Shown: positions 53,116 to 64,000 of the stretch, piece by piece
Layout: the number at the start of each line of letters is the position of its first letter
Position numbering within the stretch: the stretch's first letter is position 1
Assembly: GCF_013423955.1 (NCBI RefSeq)
Contig: NZ_JACCKX010000001.1
Location: 744,001-808,000, forward strand
Length of the DNA: 64,000 nucleotides
DNA from: Ottowia beijingensis
Lineage (GTDB): Bacteria > Pseudomonadota > Gammaproteobacteria > Burkholderiales > Burkholderiaceae_C
Direction: 5' to 3'
Translations under genes and position numbers: made by a program
Notes under the pieces: model-generated
Database searches by the model: none
Seen by the model: only the letters and a program-made list of their open reading frames with translations
Told to the model about the DNA's origin: nothing

Positions 53116-56100
53116 ACAACTTTGATAACACCCGCCGATACCAGGCTGCTCTGCTCGGTTGCCTTCGCCTTGAGTTCAAGCAAGGCGATGCGCTCCTCGA
53201 TACGTTGCCGCTCATTGGCCTTGCGCTTTTCTTCCGCAGGCCGCATCCGCAGCTTCTTGGGATCGGCTGAGTGGGTATAGGCACGAATTCTCGCGTCGTA
53301 CTTTTCCATCTTGTCGTCAAGGTGCTTTCTCAATGCACTGACGTTGAAGCGAATTCGATCCGCATCTTCGCGACGCGTGGACTCAACGAACTCTTTAAAC
53401 TCCCGTTCAAGAATCTCGCGGCATTCGTCCTGAAGGTTGGCCGTTCTCGCTGTGTCGAGTTCTCCTGTCGCTCCCAGCCATTCCCGGCCTTGCAACGCGC
53501 CGACGTTGACGAGACGCTCCGCTGCACTGCCTTCGACAACCCGGCCGGTGTGCAACGATTTTGCAACGTACTCAAGCCGCTCCAGTTCGCGCGAACCTGA
53601 CACAGACCAACGCATGACTGTGTAGACATAGATGTCAGGCGGCTGGCCTGCATCGGCACTGGATTCAAGCTGCACTGCTGCGACGGGGAGATACCTGGGG
53701 TCGCCGCCTGTCGCTTTGATGCGTTCGCTGACAAAGCGAACGAGTGGATGGTCCTGACTGACAATTTCCAAGCTGGATTTGGGTCCGCCAACCTTGTTGT
53801 CGAACCTAAGCAGCGGCGGCTTGACGACAACAATGCGGTCCGCGATTGCAGGCGATGAGCCTGCAAAAAATCTCCAAATGCCTGCTTGGCGTCTATCGAC
53901 AACTCTGCGGTTTGAACAAGCGGCTCACCGGCGGCGGCAATGAGTCGAGTGCCTTCGAACTCATGCTTCAGGAAATCGCGCACATAGGCCAGTAGATCGT
54001 CACCGCGAATGTAGCGACCCAGTTCGTTCGCCGCCCTGACTTTGTTGGTGATGAACTCGCCGTGCGCGATCAGGTTTGACGCCTCCTCCTCAAGCTTAAG
54101 CTCTTGCTGCGTCCGGGTTTCAATCGCAACAGCGGCTCGATCGACTCGATCGCGCTCTTCGGCTGCCGTTAACCTATGCGATAGCAGTTCGTAACCCAGC
54201 TTGCGAATCTCCTCTCCGAGTACGGCCTCCATGCTGCCGAGTGCATTTCGGAATGTGTCCAGGCGCTGCATCAAGCGAGACTGGACGCGCTCGTCAATGG
54301 TGTCCGCATAGACCATGTTCCAAATCAGTATTCGTTCGGCTTGTTGCCCGATCCGGTCAATGCGACCAATACGCTGCTCGATCTTTGCGGGATTCCACGG
54401 CAGGTCGTAGTTGATGAGCAGACTTGAAAACTGGAGGTCTACGCCTTCAGAGGCCACCTCCGTGGACAACAAGATGTTGGCGCCATCGGGTTTCTCGAAC
54501 CGCGCCAGTGCATCGTGCTTGTCCATCCCCATGGAGCACGATCGAGGTGATGCCGTCATCCTTTAGACGCTCTGCCAAGTAGTACAGCGTTTGCTTGTAA
54601 AAAGTGAACAGGACGACCTTGCGGCCCGGGTACTCCTTCCAATACTTGCTCAGCCGTTTCGTTAGCTCGCGATACTTCGAATCGTGTCTGGAGAGTTCCG
54701 CGGAATCGCCGACTGCGGCACTGATCTTCGCCAACTCACGCAGCAGCACACCGTCCTTTTGGTCTCACGATCGGCGAAGAACTCGTCCGCGTCCAGCTCG
54801 TATGCTGTTTCGGCCAAGCCCTCCCGATCGGACTCGCCGGTCAGCTTGCTGCGCCAGCCTGCACAGGCAGCAGCCATCGAACTAGCCATCTGGCGTTGAG
54901 GGATGGTGAGCATGAAACCTTCAGAGATTTCGAGGTTTTCACAGAACTCCCGGACTTTGTCCGTGACCAGCGTGTAGAACCTGGCCTCCACAGGCGCCAT
55001 CGTCGCCTTTACAACCTCAGCGTATCGCTCCACCCTGTGCTCGTTGACGTCGCGTTTGAGTGTGCGGGTGATGATCTTGCTGAGCGGATTGATCCGATCC
55101 AGCCTGTCCGCGATCTCCGCGCGTCCCCGCGCGCTGGCCAGCACGGCGTCGCTTGGTGGGTTTTCCTGCAGGTAGGCGAGCTGCTCGTTATCGTCGAGAT
55201 GGCCAGCACCGAGGGCCTCCTCGACCGCAGCGAGAAACTCCGCCTGACTAACGACAGAGTTCAGAACCCTGTCTCGCAGCCTGACCATCGGTACGTTGGC
55301 TTCCAGCGTCCACTCAAAAGTCCATTCAAAGGGAATGACTCCTTGTCGAGCAGGTGCAGAAGATTGAATAGATCGCGGTTATGTAACTGGATCGGTGTGG
55401 CAGACAACATCACCATGTTCTGCGCAGCCGATCTGAGGAACTCGCCCAGCCGATGGGTCTTCGTTTCCCTGTTGCGCAGGTAGTGCGCTTCGTCGATGAT
55501 GACCAAGTCCAGCGGTGCATCGTCAAAATCAGCGTCGTCGAGAAACCGCGCTAGCTTCGCTGCGCCGGATTGTGGCGCATCGTCGGTCTCGTCCCAGTCC
55601 CGTGGTGGACGGATGCCCTGCAAGCTGGCAATCAGTGCGAACTCTTCGTGTGGGTCCCGAACCGCCTTCTCAAGACGCGCGAGGAGCTCTCCGGCGTTGA
55701 CGATCTCGGCGCGCACGCCAAAGCGTTCGTTCAGTTCGTGACGCCATTTCTCGCAGAGCATGGCAGGACACGCCACCAGCAGGCGTCGTGCGTCCTGACG
55801 AGCTCGAAGTTCGGTCCAAATAAGCCCAGCTTCGATGGTCTTGCCCAAGCCAACTTCGTCGGCGATCAGGATGCCGTTGCTCGGGGAGTCCAGAAACTGG
55901 AGCACAGGCTTGAATTGATACGCGAGAAACTGCGTATTGGTGGAGTTGAGGCTGTAGATCAGGTTGGCCAGCTTCCCACTCAACCTGTAGTAGGTGATGG
56001 CACCCCGCAGATCGTGGACGCGGCCAAACCGACCGTGCAAGATCATCTCGTAGGGTCCTTGCGGCGTCCTATCGACCTTCTCCAGTGCGCCGGGAAGAAA

Positions 56101-56229
56101 GAAATCCTCGCTTCCGTCGAAGAAGTTGACAAGCACTCTCCGCCGTGACGCGGGGCCATCCGATTCGTTTGTGAGTATTCCGATTCGGCCAGGATTGGCC
56201 TTCAGTCTGACCCTGTCGCCTGGCTGCAT
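53112..56229 (-). CDS. SNF2/RapA-like DNA helicase, about four frameshifts
   Basis: About 1,038 aa SF2 translocase. The N-terminal SH3-like part is MQPGDRVRLKANPGRIGILT. ATPase motifs are ILIADEVGLGKTIEAGLIW (I), LVIIDEAHYLRNRET (II), VMLSATPIQLHNRDLFNLL (III), LLSTEVASEGVDLQF (V) and EQRIGRIDRIGQQAERI (VI). A C-terminal coiled-coil-rich part ends RQRIEERIALLELKAKATEQ. Frames change near 55300, 54760, 54530 and 53830. It starts 8 bp after mod and overlaps the Hsp70-like gene. SNF2 proteins of this type occur in several restriction-linked defence systems. Confidence 0.87.
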
Positions 56230-56237
56230 GCGACCCC

Positions 56238-59070
56238 CTAGACGCGAAACACCTTCATGACTTCATCGCCGAGGTGATTGATCACCTTCACCGCGATTCG
56301 TCCCGACTTCGGCTTCTCGAACGGGCGCGAGGTGTCGCTGTTCAAGCTCGCCCACGCCTCCGCGTCGATCTCGGCCTTCAGTGTGGTCTTGAGTGCCTTG
56401 TACGGGTCGTTCGCGCCGAGGAAGTAGGCGTGGCGGACGAAGAAGCTCTCCTCGTTGTAATCGGTGTCGATGAACCAGCAGGCGATGCCGTCTGCGCCGT
56501 CGCTGCGGATTTCGCCGCTGTTGGGATGGAACACGTCCACGCCGTTCACCTTGACGCGCATCTGGTTGGCAGCGTCGTCCTCGCCGCCGTCGAGCAGGTC
56601 GATGTCCGGTTCACCGAAGATCACGAACAGGTTGCCCTTGCCGGTGTTCTTCAAGTCCTCGGCCATGTGCAGATCGGCGTTCATGCGCGCCTGCAGCACG
56701 CGGATGCGGCCGAGCTTGCCCAGCTCGCTGGCGTGGGCGTCGAAGCTGAAGGCGCAGGCGATCAACACGTCGAAGTCGGCCTCGGCCGCTTCGCGCGCGG
56801 CGGCGGCGAGGTCAACGCGGGTGACGGTGCCGAACTCGGGGCCGATGAAGATGGCGGCGCGCTTTTCATCCGTGCCTTCAAGATAACGCGCCTCGGCGCA
56901 GATCAACTCACCCGGCCAGGGTTCCAGCGCGGTGAAGTCGATCTTGTCGGCCTTGTGCGCCTGCTGCACGCCAGCGGTGCGCAGGTTCTCCAGGATGATG
57001 GCGTTGAAGTCTCGCCCGTATTCGGCCTGCGCTTCGGCAACGTGGTCGATGAGTTCGTCGTTTTCGTCCACACCCAGCACGCGGTGCGGGCTGAGACTTT
57101 CCACCGTGAACGGCCCGGCCACGCGCACCTTCTTCTTGTCTTCGTAGGGGCGGTCGTAGAGGAACTCGGAATCGGCCTTGGCGGCGATGCTGGCGTCGAT
57201 TTCCTTCTGGCGGGCGATGCGCTGCTGCCACCAGTCCTTGTGCGCCTGCTTGGTGGCATCCGGCCACTTGGCGTCAAGCTCGCGCGGGATCTCCCATTCC
57301 TGCCACTGCTTACCAAGTGCCTTGTTCAGGGCTTCGCGCAGCGGTTCCAGTAGTTGCTGGAACTTGTCCCAGATGACATTAATCTCGGCGTTGTTGGCGA
57401 TGGACTTCAGCGTGATGTGCGGCACGCGCTCATAGACGAAGCCGTGGCGGATGTTGCCGCTGGTGGGCTTGCTGCTGGGCGCGCTGCGGGTGATCTCGGC
57501 TTCCTTCTGCTGGCCTTCGCGGCTGTCGGCGAGCAGATAGAACGGATAGCGCGCGCCCATGACGCGGGCGCGGGCCAGTGCGAGCGCAACGCGGCTGGTG
57601 TCAATCGTGATCCAGCGACGACCCCATTGCTCGGCGACGTAGGCAGTAGTGCCGGAACCGCAAGTAGGGTCGAGCACGAGGTCGCCGGGGGTGGTTGCCA
57701 TCAGAATGCACCGCTCAATCAACTTGTTCGCGGTTTGAACGACATAGATCTTGTCGCCACCAAACTGGTTTTGGCCAACAGCATCGCTCCAGATATTGTT
57801 AAATGGAAATGCAGGGAAATCATCGAGGTAGCGAATGTAGCCAAGATTACTTCCTGAGCTGCGTGAACGCGATTCGCGGCAAGCAATCGCGTCATGCCAG
57901 TTTGACCAGTTTTCCAAACGCCCGATGCAGGTCGAAATTCTCGACCTGATACGTTCACTGGATAACGAGTCTTGTCCACACCAGATGACGAAGTCAGATT
58001 ATCAACGCCAAAAATCCGCGCTCCTTCAGGAATCGTTGCTCCGGTTTTCTCTTCTCTTTGTAGCGGTCGACGCAGGCCGGTTGCCTCCTCAACTTGCGTG
58101 TAGAGACTTCCGCCAGCAGCGCCAGCGACCTTTTCACGCCAGAGTTGCTTGTATTTCACAACCTCAATATTCCGGGCGAACCACAGAATGTTGTCAGCAA
58201 CACCCGGGAGCGTCTTAAGTTCACCTGGACTGCCTGCGCCAGTGGTTTTCTGAGCAACAATGGATACAACGAAGTTTTGCTCGCCGAAAACCTCATCCAT
58301 CACCGCCCGCACCCGATGCACGTTCTCATCCCCAATCTGCACGAAGATCGACCCACTCTCCGTCAGCAGATCCCGCGCCACCGTCAACCGATCGCGCAGA
58401 TAGGTCAGATACGAATGAATGCCATCGCGCCAGGTATCGCGGAACGCCTTCACCTGCTCCGGCTCGCGCGTGATGTGCTCGGCGTTGCCGTCCTTCACGT
58501 CGCGGCTGGTGGTTGACCACTGAAAGTTGCTGTTGAATTTGATGCCGTAGGGCGGATCGAAATAGATGCACTGCACCTTGCCGCGCAAGCCCTCGCGCTC
58601 GGCCAGTGACGCCATCACCTGCAAGCTGTCGCCGAGGATGAAGCGGTTGGCCCAGTGCGCGTCGTGCTGGTAGAACTCGGTGCGCGCGGCCTCGTTGGGC
58701 AGGCCGTTGAAGTCGGCGAATAGATCGGCGAAGGTACCTTGCTTCTGCTGCGCCTGTGCCTGTGCCTCGCGGCGCGCTTCGCTCTGGCGGCGCAGGTCAT
58801 CGACCAGCACCTTGGGATGCACCTTCTCCTGAATGTAGAGCGGCGCGGCCTGCACCACGAGGTCGACTTCGTCCTGCGCATCCTTGCCGCGCCAGACCAG
58901 TTGCGGGTCGAGATCGCGGTTGCGCCGCTCCATCGCCACGCGCACCGGCGCTTGCTCGGTCTTGGCCAGCACGGCCTGGTACTCCGCCGTGGGGATGTTC
59001 TTGCGCGTGGCTTCCTCGTGCTTGAAGGCTTCGACGCTGATCGGTGTTTTTCTTTCTTTCTCGTGGCCAT
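56238..59070 (-). CDS. Beta-class DNA methyltransferase (Mod, type III-like), two frameshifts
   Basis: About 944 aa N6-adenine/N4-cytosine methyltransferase. The catalytic motif IV YFDPPYGIKFNSNF precedes the SAM motif VLDPTCGSGTTAYVAEQWGR, the order of the beta class. The start is ATG 59070, one base after the res stop. A missing A near 59040 and a missing G near 57857 break the frame, and corrections give MATRKKEK-TPISVEAFKHEE and AAQGSNLGYIRYLDDFPAFP. The long C-terminal part (about 400 residues) may contact Res or the recognition sequence. Confidence 0.9.
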
Positions 59071-59071
59071 A

Positions 59072-62000
59072 TCAGGCGTCCTTCTTCGCAACGGTTTCCG
59101 TCATGGCGGCGTCGACCATGTGCTCGAAATGCTCCTTGATCTTGGCGGCAAAGTCATCTTGCATCTCGTACACGTCGGTGAACTCGGCGAATGCCCAGCG
59201 TCCGTATTTGCCGGCGTGGTTCACGCCGGGCACCCAGTAGGTTTCCATCGTCATCTTCTTCACCACCGCGTCTTCGCGCCGGTAGCCTTTCACTTCCACA
59301 ATCAGGTGCAGGGGTCGTCTTCACCGTGGCCGTCGTCGAGCTTGACGATGAAGTCGGGGATGTACTTGCGCGTCTCGCTGCCTGCGCGGTAGGGCACTTC
59401 CAGGCCCAGGTTGTGGTTCTTGGTGTAGGCCAGCACCTTGGGGTGCGCTTCGGCCACGCGGCAGAACTCGGCCTCCCAGTCGCTGTCGAGGATGACCCAG
59501 TTGACGTGGTTCTTGGGCGGCGGCCCCAGCGTCTCAAAGCGGTCGCTGCGCGAGGTGTTGAAGGCGACATGCTTTGTGCTGCCTTCGGGGTTGTAAGGGT
59601 CGAACACGGCCTTCACCGGGCGGCCTTGCTTCAACTCCACGCGGGTGATGGCGGCGGTGATGCGCTCGCAGGCCTTGTCGGCCAGTTCCTGATAGAGCAA
59701 CTGGCCGGGGAAGGTGCCGCCCTTGCAGACGAGGCAGGTGTCCAGCCATTGCTTGACGATGCGCTTCAACTGGCCGAACAGGTGCAGTTGCGGGGCGTCG
59801 CCCGCGTCGCGCCATTTGCTGAGGAGCAGGTGCTTGGTGAGGTGCATCAGCACGGTGGACGGGCGCACGTCGTCCAGATGCTGCAGGTTCAGTTCGACCG
59901 CCTCGCCGATGATGCCTGCCTGCACGTTGCGCGACGGGCCGACCAGTTCCGGCGTGAGTTCCAGCACGGAGTCTTCGTTGAACTCGGCGCTCAGGCGATC
60001 CTGCGGCAGTTCCACGCGGTAGCCGACCACGCGCGGGAAGCGGATTTCCAGCGCATCGCGTTCCGGGCGCACGGCGCGGACGCGGATCACCTCCGCAGGC
60101 GGCTCGGGCGGGATCACCACGGGTTGCGCCGTGAAGTTGAAGGGGATGCCCAGCACGTCGGCGTATTCGACGTTGAACAGGCCCTCGGCGTTGAGTTCGT
60201 AGGACTGGCGGCGCAGGGCGCGGCCCACGACCTGTTCGCACAGCAATTGGGTGCCGAAAGCGCGCACGCCCAGAACGTGGGTGACGGTGTTGGTGTCCCA
60301 CCCTTCGGTGAGCATCGCCACCGACACCACGCAGCGCACCGATTCGCCGAGGCGGCCTTCCTTGCCGACGGTGTTCATCGCCTCGCGCAGCAGTTCCGAG
60401 TCGGTGAGCTTGTCGGCGGCGTGGGCGTCGCCGGTGCGCTCGATGATTTCGCGGCGGAAGCGGTCGATCTCGTCGCTGGCGATGGTGCGGAAGTTGTCGT
60501 CGAGGGCCTCGCCGGATTCAAGCTGTTCGCTGTCTACCAGCAGGGTGCGCGGCCGCGCCAGCGGGTTGCCGTGCTCGTCGTGGTTCTGGAACAGCTTGAG
60601 GCGCCCTTCCACCAACTGGCTGCTGCCGTCGTCGTTCTCCTGCTGAAAGCCGGAGATGAAGTCATAGACCAGCTTGGACGTGGAGGTGTTGTTGCACACC
60701 ACGATGAAGCACGGCGGCACCTTGATGCCGGCCTTTGCCAGTGCTCGAACACCTTGACGTAGTGGCCGTAGAGGGCTTCGAGCGCGGTTTGCAGCTCCAC
60801 CGGAAGGCTGAGCGGGTCAAGCCGGTTGCCCTTGCCGCGACCCTTCTTGGGCATGCGCTTGCCGATGTGCTTCCACAGCTCCCGATACACCGGCACCTCG
60901 TTGCCGGGGATGTTGTCGGCCACCGGCACGCGCGGCAACTTGACGATGCCGCACTCGATGGCATCCATCAGCGAGAAGTCGCTCATCGTCCACGGGAACA
61001 AGGTGCCTTCGGCGTAGCCTGATCCGCGCAGGAAGAAGGGTGTGGCGGAAAGATCGAACACGCGCGCGAGGCCGAGCTTGCGGTTCACCGCTTCGAGGCC
61101 GGAGATCCACAGCCGAGCGGCCTCGTTGTTCTCCTCGGCTTCCTTGCGGTCGTCGCCCTTGAGGTCTTCGTCTTCGTCGCTTTCGCTGGGCGGCTTCTCG
61201 CGGTAGCAGTGGTGGGCTTCGTCGTTGATGGCGAGGATATTCTTCAAGCCCATCAACTCCGGCAGCACGCGCTGGAGCATCTGGCCTTCGGTTTCCAGCG
61301 TCTGCATTTCCTCGCCGCCGCGCCCTTGCAGCAGACGGCGGCCACCGCTGGAGACTTCGAGCCGCTCGCGCAGGCGGAAGGCGTGGTAGTTGGTGATGAC
61401 GATGCGTGCGTGGGCGATGTCCGGCAGCATGTCGCTGGGAACCAGCTCGCGGTTGGCGTAGTAGCTTTCCGTGTCGTTGGGAAGCAGCACGCGCAGGCGA
61501 TCCTTGATGGTCAGACCCGGTGCGACGATGAGAAAACCGCGTGTGAACTTCTGGCTGTTGGGGCGGCGCACGGCATTGATGGTCTGCCACGCGATGAGCA
61601 TGGCCATGACCGTGGTCTTGCCCGCGCCGGTGGCGAGCTTCAGGGCAAGACGGCTGAGTTCGGGGTTGGCCTCGGTGTTGGCCTTGGAAAGATGGTCGAG
61701 GAAACGCTGGCCGCTCTTGCCCAACTGCGGCGCGACCTCGGTGAGCCAGATCGCGGTTTCCACCGCTTCGACCTGACAGAAGAACGGTCGGATGCCAGAG
61801 AACGGGTGACCGCGCCAGTGCTGCAACAAGCGCGCGGTTTCCGGTGTGACGCGCCACTGAGCGGGTGGCAGCATCCGCCACTTGTCCACCTCTTCGCGCA
61901 CCGCATTGATGACGGCGGTGTGGTCGTACTGCTGCTTATCCGTGGACAGACCCTGCCCTTCGTCGAACACCAGTGACGCCTGATCCCCGCCACCTTTTGC

Positions 62001-62155
62001 TTGCGCGGCTTCGGGATCGGAGTGATGAAGTCAGCTTGGCGGCGCGACTCTTTGATGATTTGCGTGGGCTGACCGGAGCTGTCCAGTTCCCAATGACGCG
62101 CAGGACGCGCGTAGGGCGAGTTCAGGATGGGCTGATCGAAGAACGGGTTGGACAT
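59072..62155 (-). CDS. Type III-like restriction helicase-nuclease (Res), three frameshifts
   Basis: About 1,029 aa. Helicase motifs: LATGAGKTTVMAMLIAWQT (I), ILAINDEAHHCYREK (DEAH), FDLSATPFFL (III) and CEQVVGRALRRQSYE (VI). The C-terminal PD-(D/E)xK nuclease is KYIPDFIVKLDDG followed by LIVEVKGYRRED. A missing C near 59311 falls between PD and EVK. Others lie near 61995 (G run) and 60720. ATG 62155 (MSNPFFDQPILNSPY) is 8 bp after the HsdM remnant. Gene order res then mod is opposite to most type III systems. Confidence 0.9.
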
Positions 62156-62163
62156 GGCCCCTT

Positions 62164-62505
62164 TCATCCTTTGCTGTTTGTCTCTATGGGATGCCCCGGC
62201 ATGTGGCGAGCAGCAGTGGCGCGGATCGGGTGAAGCTGCAACTTGTCCAAATTGAGCAGGTACTGGTTGAAGAACGGCAGGCCAATCTTGCGCGCGAGAA
62301 AGGAATCTGGATTGGTGCCGCGCTGCCGCCTGGTGGTCAGCTCAGCAAGGACGGCGTGCTTGGTCAATTCGATTTCGCAGCCTCGACGGCGCAGAACAGT
62401 GAACGGGAAGATGACCTTACCGCAAGCGGACTGCATGTAGTCGCCGCGCAGCAGGTCTGTAACGGACCTGATGAAAGAAGAGAAAGGTGTGGGCTCGAAG
62501 ACCAT
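62164..62505 (-). pseudogene. HsdM N-terminal remnant
   Basis: 113 residues matching only the N-terminal helical domain of type I methylase HsdM: FIRSVTDLLRGDYMQSACGK, VIFPFTVLRRRGCEIELTKH and GTNPDSFLARKIGLPFFNQY. The SAM-binding and NPPF-type catalytic parts are missing. It precedes res by 8 bp on the same strand. It is either debris of a replaced type I system or a retained leader ORF of the operon. Confidence 0.8.
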
Positions 62506-62553
62506 GTGACTAAGTGTATCGGGGCGTGCCGCGCCCTCCCTGTCTTCACGCCC

Positions 62554-62994
62554 TCAGGCGGGCGAAGGCAGGCACCACCAAGTCTGCCGGAACGGCATGT
62601 TCCCGCCTGGACAATCGCTCTCGATCAAGACACGCTCGTAGCCTGTCAGCAGAACACCGCCCCGGTCGATCTGCAACAGCCGAACCTGCACCAGCCCCGG
62701 CAGTGGTCGAGTGCCATCGGGCAACTCAAAGCTGGCGAGCAGTTCGGCACGCCGGTTGCGGTCAGCCACGTGGCTCCACACCGTCAGGCGTCCGACCAGT
62801 GCACCGGCGCGCACCGCGTCGGCAGCTACCTTCTGCCCATGGTGACGCAGGCGATACACACGCCACAAGCCGCCCAAGTCGGAATCTGCAGGAGTTTCGG
62901 CCAACCCGGCATCGCCGGCCCGTACCCGGTCAGCTTGGACATTGCGATTTCCCAGACCATCAAAGAACGCTTGCGACAGGGTGGGGTTTGGCAT
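62554..62994 (-). CDS. Conserved hypothetical protein divergent from SOS gene
   Basis: A 146-aa protein, MPNPTLSQAFFDGLGNRNVQ to MPFRQTWWCLPSPA. Soluble, no recognised domain. GLWRVYRLRHHGQKVAADAV and PLPGLVQVRLLQIDRGGVLL look like a small beta-rich fold. Its start lies about 25 bp from the LexA-type box shared with the divergent gene at 63059, so it may be SOS-controlled. Confidence 0.65.
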   Translation of the reverse strand: MPNPTLSQAFFDGLGNRNVQADRVRAGDAGLAETPADSDLGGLWRVYRLRHHGQKVAADAVRAGALVGRLTVWSHVADRNRRAELLASFELPDGTRPLPGLVQVRLLQIDRGGVLLTGYERVLIESDCPGGNMPFRQTWWCLPSPA

Positions 62995-63018
62995 GGTGCT
63001 TCTTGACGGCCTCCGGTG

Positions 63019-63038
63019 TACTGTGCAAATATACAGTA
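63019..63038. promoter_or_regulatory. LexA (SOS) box
   Basis: TACTGT-N8-ACAGTA, matching the Gram-negative LexA consensus CTGT-N8-ACAG with the flanking TA/TA dyad. It lies 21 bp before ATG 63059, between two divergent genes. Confidence 0.85.
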
Positions 63039-63058
63039 TCTCTTGAAGGAGTCCGATC

Positions 63059-63346
63059 ATGGACACGTCCCCGAACACTTCTCAATTGACCGCCCTGGAA
63101 GGGATCGTGCGTCGCCTGGTGCAGCAGCACATGATCGCCAACCCGGCCCACGGTGGCCCGGGTCACCTGGATGTGCCTGAGTTGCGCCAACTGATCTTCG
63201 ACGCCCGTGCCTTGTTCAGCGCGGAGGAGCTGGAAGAGATGGAATTCGCGGCAATGGAATACAACGAGGACGGGGTTCACAGCGCGCCGCGCGCCGTTCT
63301 CAGGCCACCGCCGCTGCGTCGAAAGCCTCAGCCTCGGTCAGCCTGA
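63059..63346 (+). CDS. Small SOS-box-controlled hypothetical protein
   Basis: A 95-aa acidic protein, MDTSPNTSQLTALEGIVRRL, with helical stretches LDVPELRQLIFDARALFSAE and ELEEMEFAAMEYNEDG. A GAAGGAG ribosome site precedes ATG 63059 and a LexA box lies just upstream. The last 15 codons overlap the SRAP gene 3' end on the opposite strand. No family recognised; a DNA-damage role is inferred from the operator. Confidence 0.65.
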   Translation: MDTSPNTSQLTALEGIVRRLVQQHMIANPAHGGPGHLDVPELRQLIFDARALFSAEELEEMEFAAMEYNEDGVHSAPRAVLRPPPLRRKPQPRSA

Positions 63347-63962
63347 GCAGTTCCTGGGCCTCGGCCATGGTGCCGGCCAGCCATTGATCGACGTCACTGG
63401 ATTCGATGGGAATCACGCTGCGCTTGTCTTGGCTGTCCGGCGGCAGCTTCGGGTCGGGCTTGTGCATGCGGCTCATCAGCGGGTGGTGGTCAGCGTTGAG
63501 GGTGAGCATGGTGTAGCTCTCGTGCACCTCACCGGTGGCTCGGTCGGTCCAGGTGTTCCACAGGCCGGCCAGACCCCAGGGCGCGCCATCGGCACGGCGA
63601 AAACGCCACCAAACGTTCCTTCCAGTCTCCCAGCAGGGTTCATCGAAGCTGTCTGCCGGGATGATGCAGCGCTGGCCTTTGGCCCAGGGGGTGCGGTAGG
63701 TAGGCTTGGCGGCCAGTTCCTCGGACCGGGCGTTGTTGGTGCTGTAGGGCAGCTTGGCCGACTTGGCGAAGTGCGGGATCAGGCCCCACTGGCCGGCGAC
63801 CAGTTCGCGTGAGTAGGCGGCATCGTGCACGGCGCGCCGGATGAAGACACCCCGGCCGCGAGGGAACACGACTTCATCCCACCAGCGCACCGGGTTGCGC
63901 CCGCCTATGTGCCAGGCACGCTCGATCTCGGCTTCATCGGGGGTGACGTAGCGGTTGCACAT
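63300..63962 (-). CDS. SOS response-associated peptidase (SRAP, YedK/HMCES-type)
   Basis: A 220-aa SRAP protein that cross-links to abasic sites in single-stranded DNA. The catalytic Cys2 in MCNRYVTPDE, the conserved Asn in STNNARSEEL and IIPADSFDEPC, and the active-site His in NADHHPLMSRMHKP are all present. The C-terminus RSVIPIESSDVDQWLAGTM matches the truncated copy at 48288-48501. Full-length and intact. Confidence 0.94.
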   Translation of the reverse strand: MCNRYVTPDEAEIERAWHIGGRNPVRWWDEVVFPRGRGVFIRRAVHDAAYSRELVAGQWGLIPHFAKSAKLPYSTNNARSEELAAKPTYRTPWAKGQRCIIPADSFDEPCWETGRNVWWRFRRADGAPWGLAGLWNTWTDRATGEVHESYTMLTLNADHHPLMSRMHKPDPKLPPDSQDKRSVIPIESSDVDQWLAGTMAEAQELLRLTEAEAFDAAAVA

Positions 63963-64000
63963 GGGGGCATTGTGCGGCGTCAGATTAGACGCGCCGCGGC

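Overview
The window looks like a chromosomal segment of a betaproteobacterium, most likely Comamonadaceae. The support is very high GC, the xseB-ispA-dxs order, several TRAP transporters, and a dispersed AGCTGCT(T/C)GCGC repeat known from that family. No replicon or species can be named from the sequence alone. A striking technical feature is the many 1-bp indels in conserved genes, nearly all in short homopolymers. They most likely reflect consensus error, so affected genes are annotated as single CDSs with the breaks stated.

Layout. 1-7.1 kb: acyl-CoA synthetase (5' end outside the window), hotdog thioesterase, hydantoinase/5-oxoprolinase and a TRAP binding protein. 7.2-18.5 kb: a complete type I-C CRISPR-Cas locus on the minus strand (cas3-cas5-cas8c-cas7-[BRO-N gene]-cas4-cas1-cas2, leader, 35 intact repeats). 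It lies between the TRAP dctP gene and the dctQM genes that probably belong with it. An unexpected BRO/antirepressor-like gene is translationally embedded between cas7 and cas4. 20.7-22.1 kb: rdgC and fluC/crcB.

22.1-35.8 kb is a tungsten/molybdenum block. It has an AorABCD(E)-like tungsten aldehyde oxidoreductase operon with its own MoaD-like protein, ModE, ModABC, a TupBCA tungstate importer with an extra ModA-like lipoprotein, and a divergent HTH plus periplasmic-binding-domain regulator. The aor and tup operons share a palindrome CTATG-N10-CATAG upstream of their first genes, suggesting one regulon. 36-40 kb: a second TRAP system. 40-43 kb: dxs, ispA, xseB. 43.3-47.7 kb: a Rieske oxygenase, an EamA transporter, a two-domain rhodanese and a dienelactone hydrolase.

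47.8-64 kb begins with tRNA-Thr(CGT), followed by recombination debris (a truncated SRAP fragment and inverted tRNA/tmRNA T-arm-like pieces). Then comes one tightly packed minus-strand operon of about 13 kb: HsdM N-terminal remnant, type III-like Res, beta-class Mod methyltransferase, SNF2/RapA-like helicase, Hsp70/actin-fold ATPase, and a RelE-like/UvrD helicase fusion. This is the best candidate in the window for an incompletely described defence system. The right edge has a LexA-box-controlled small gene, a divergent conserved hypothetical gene and an intact SRAP (HMCES/YedK-type) gene.
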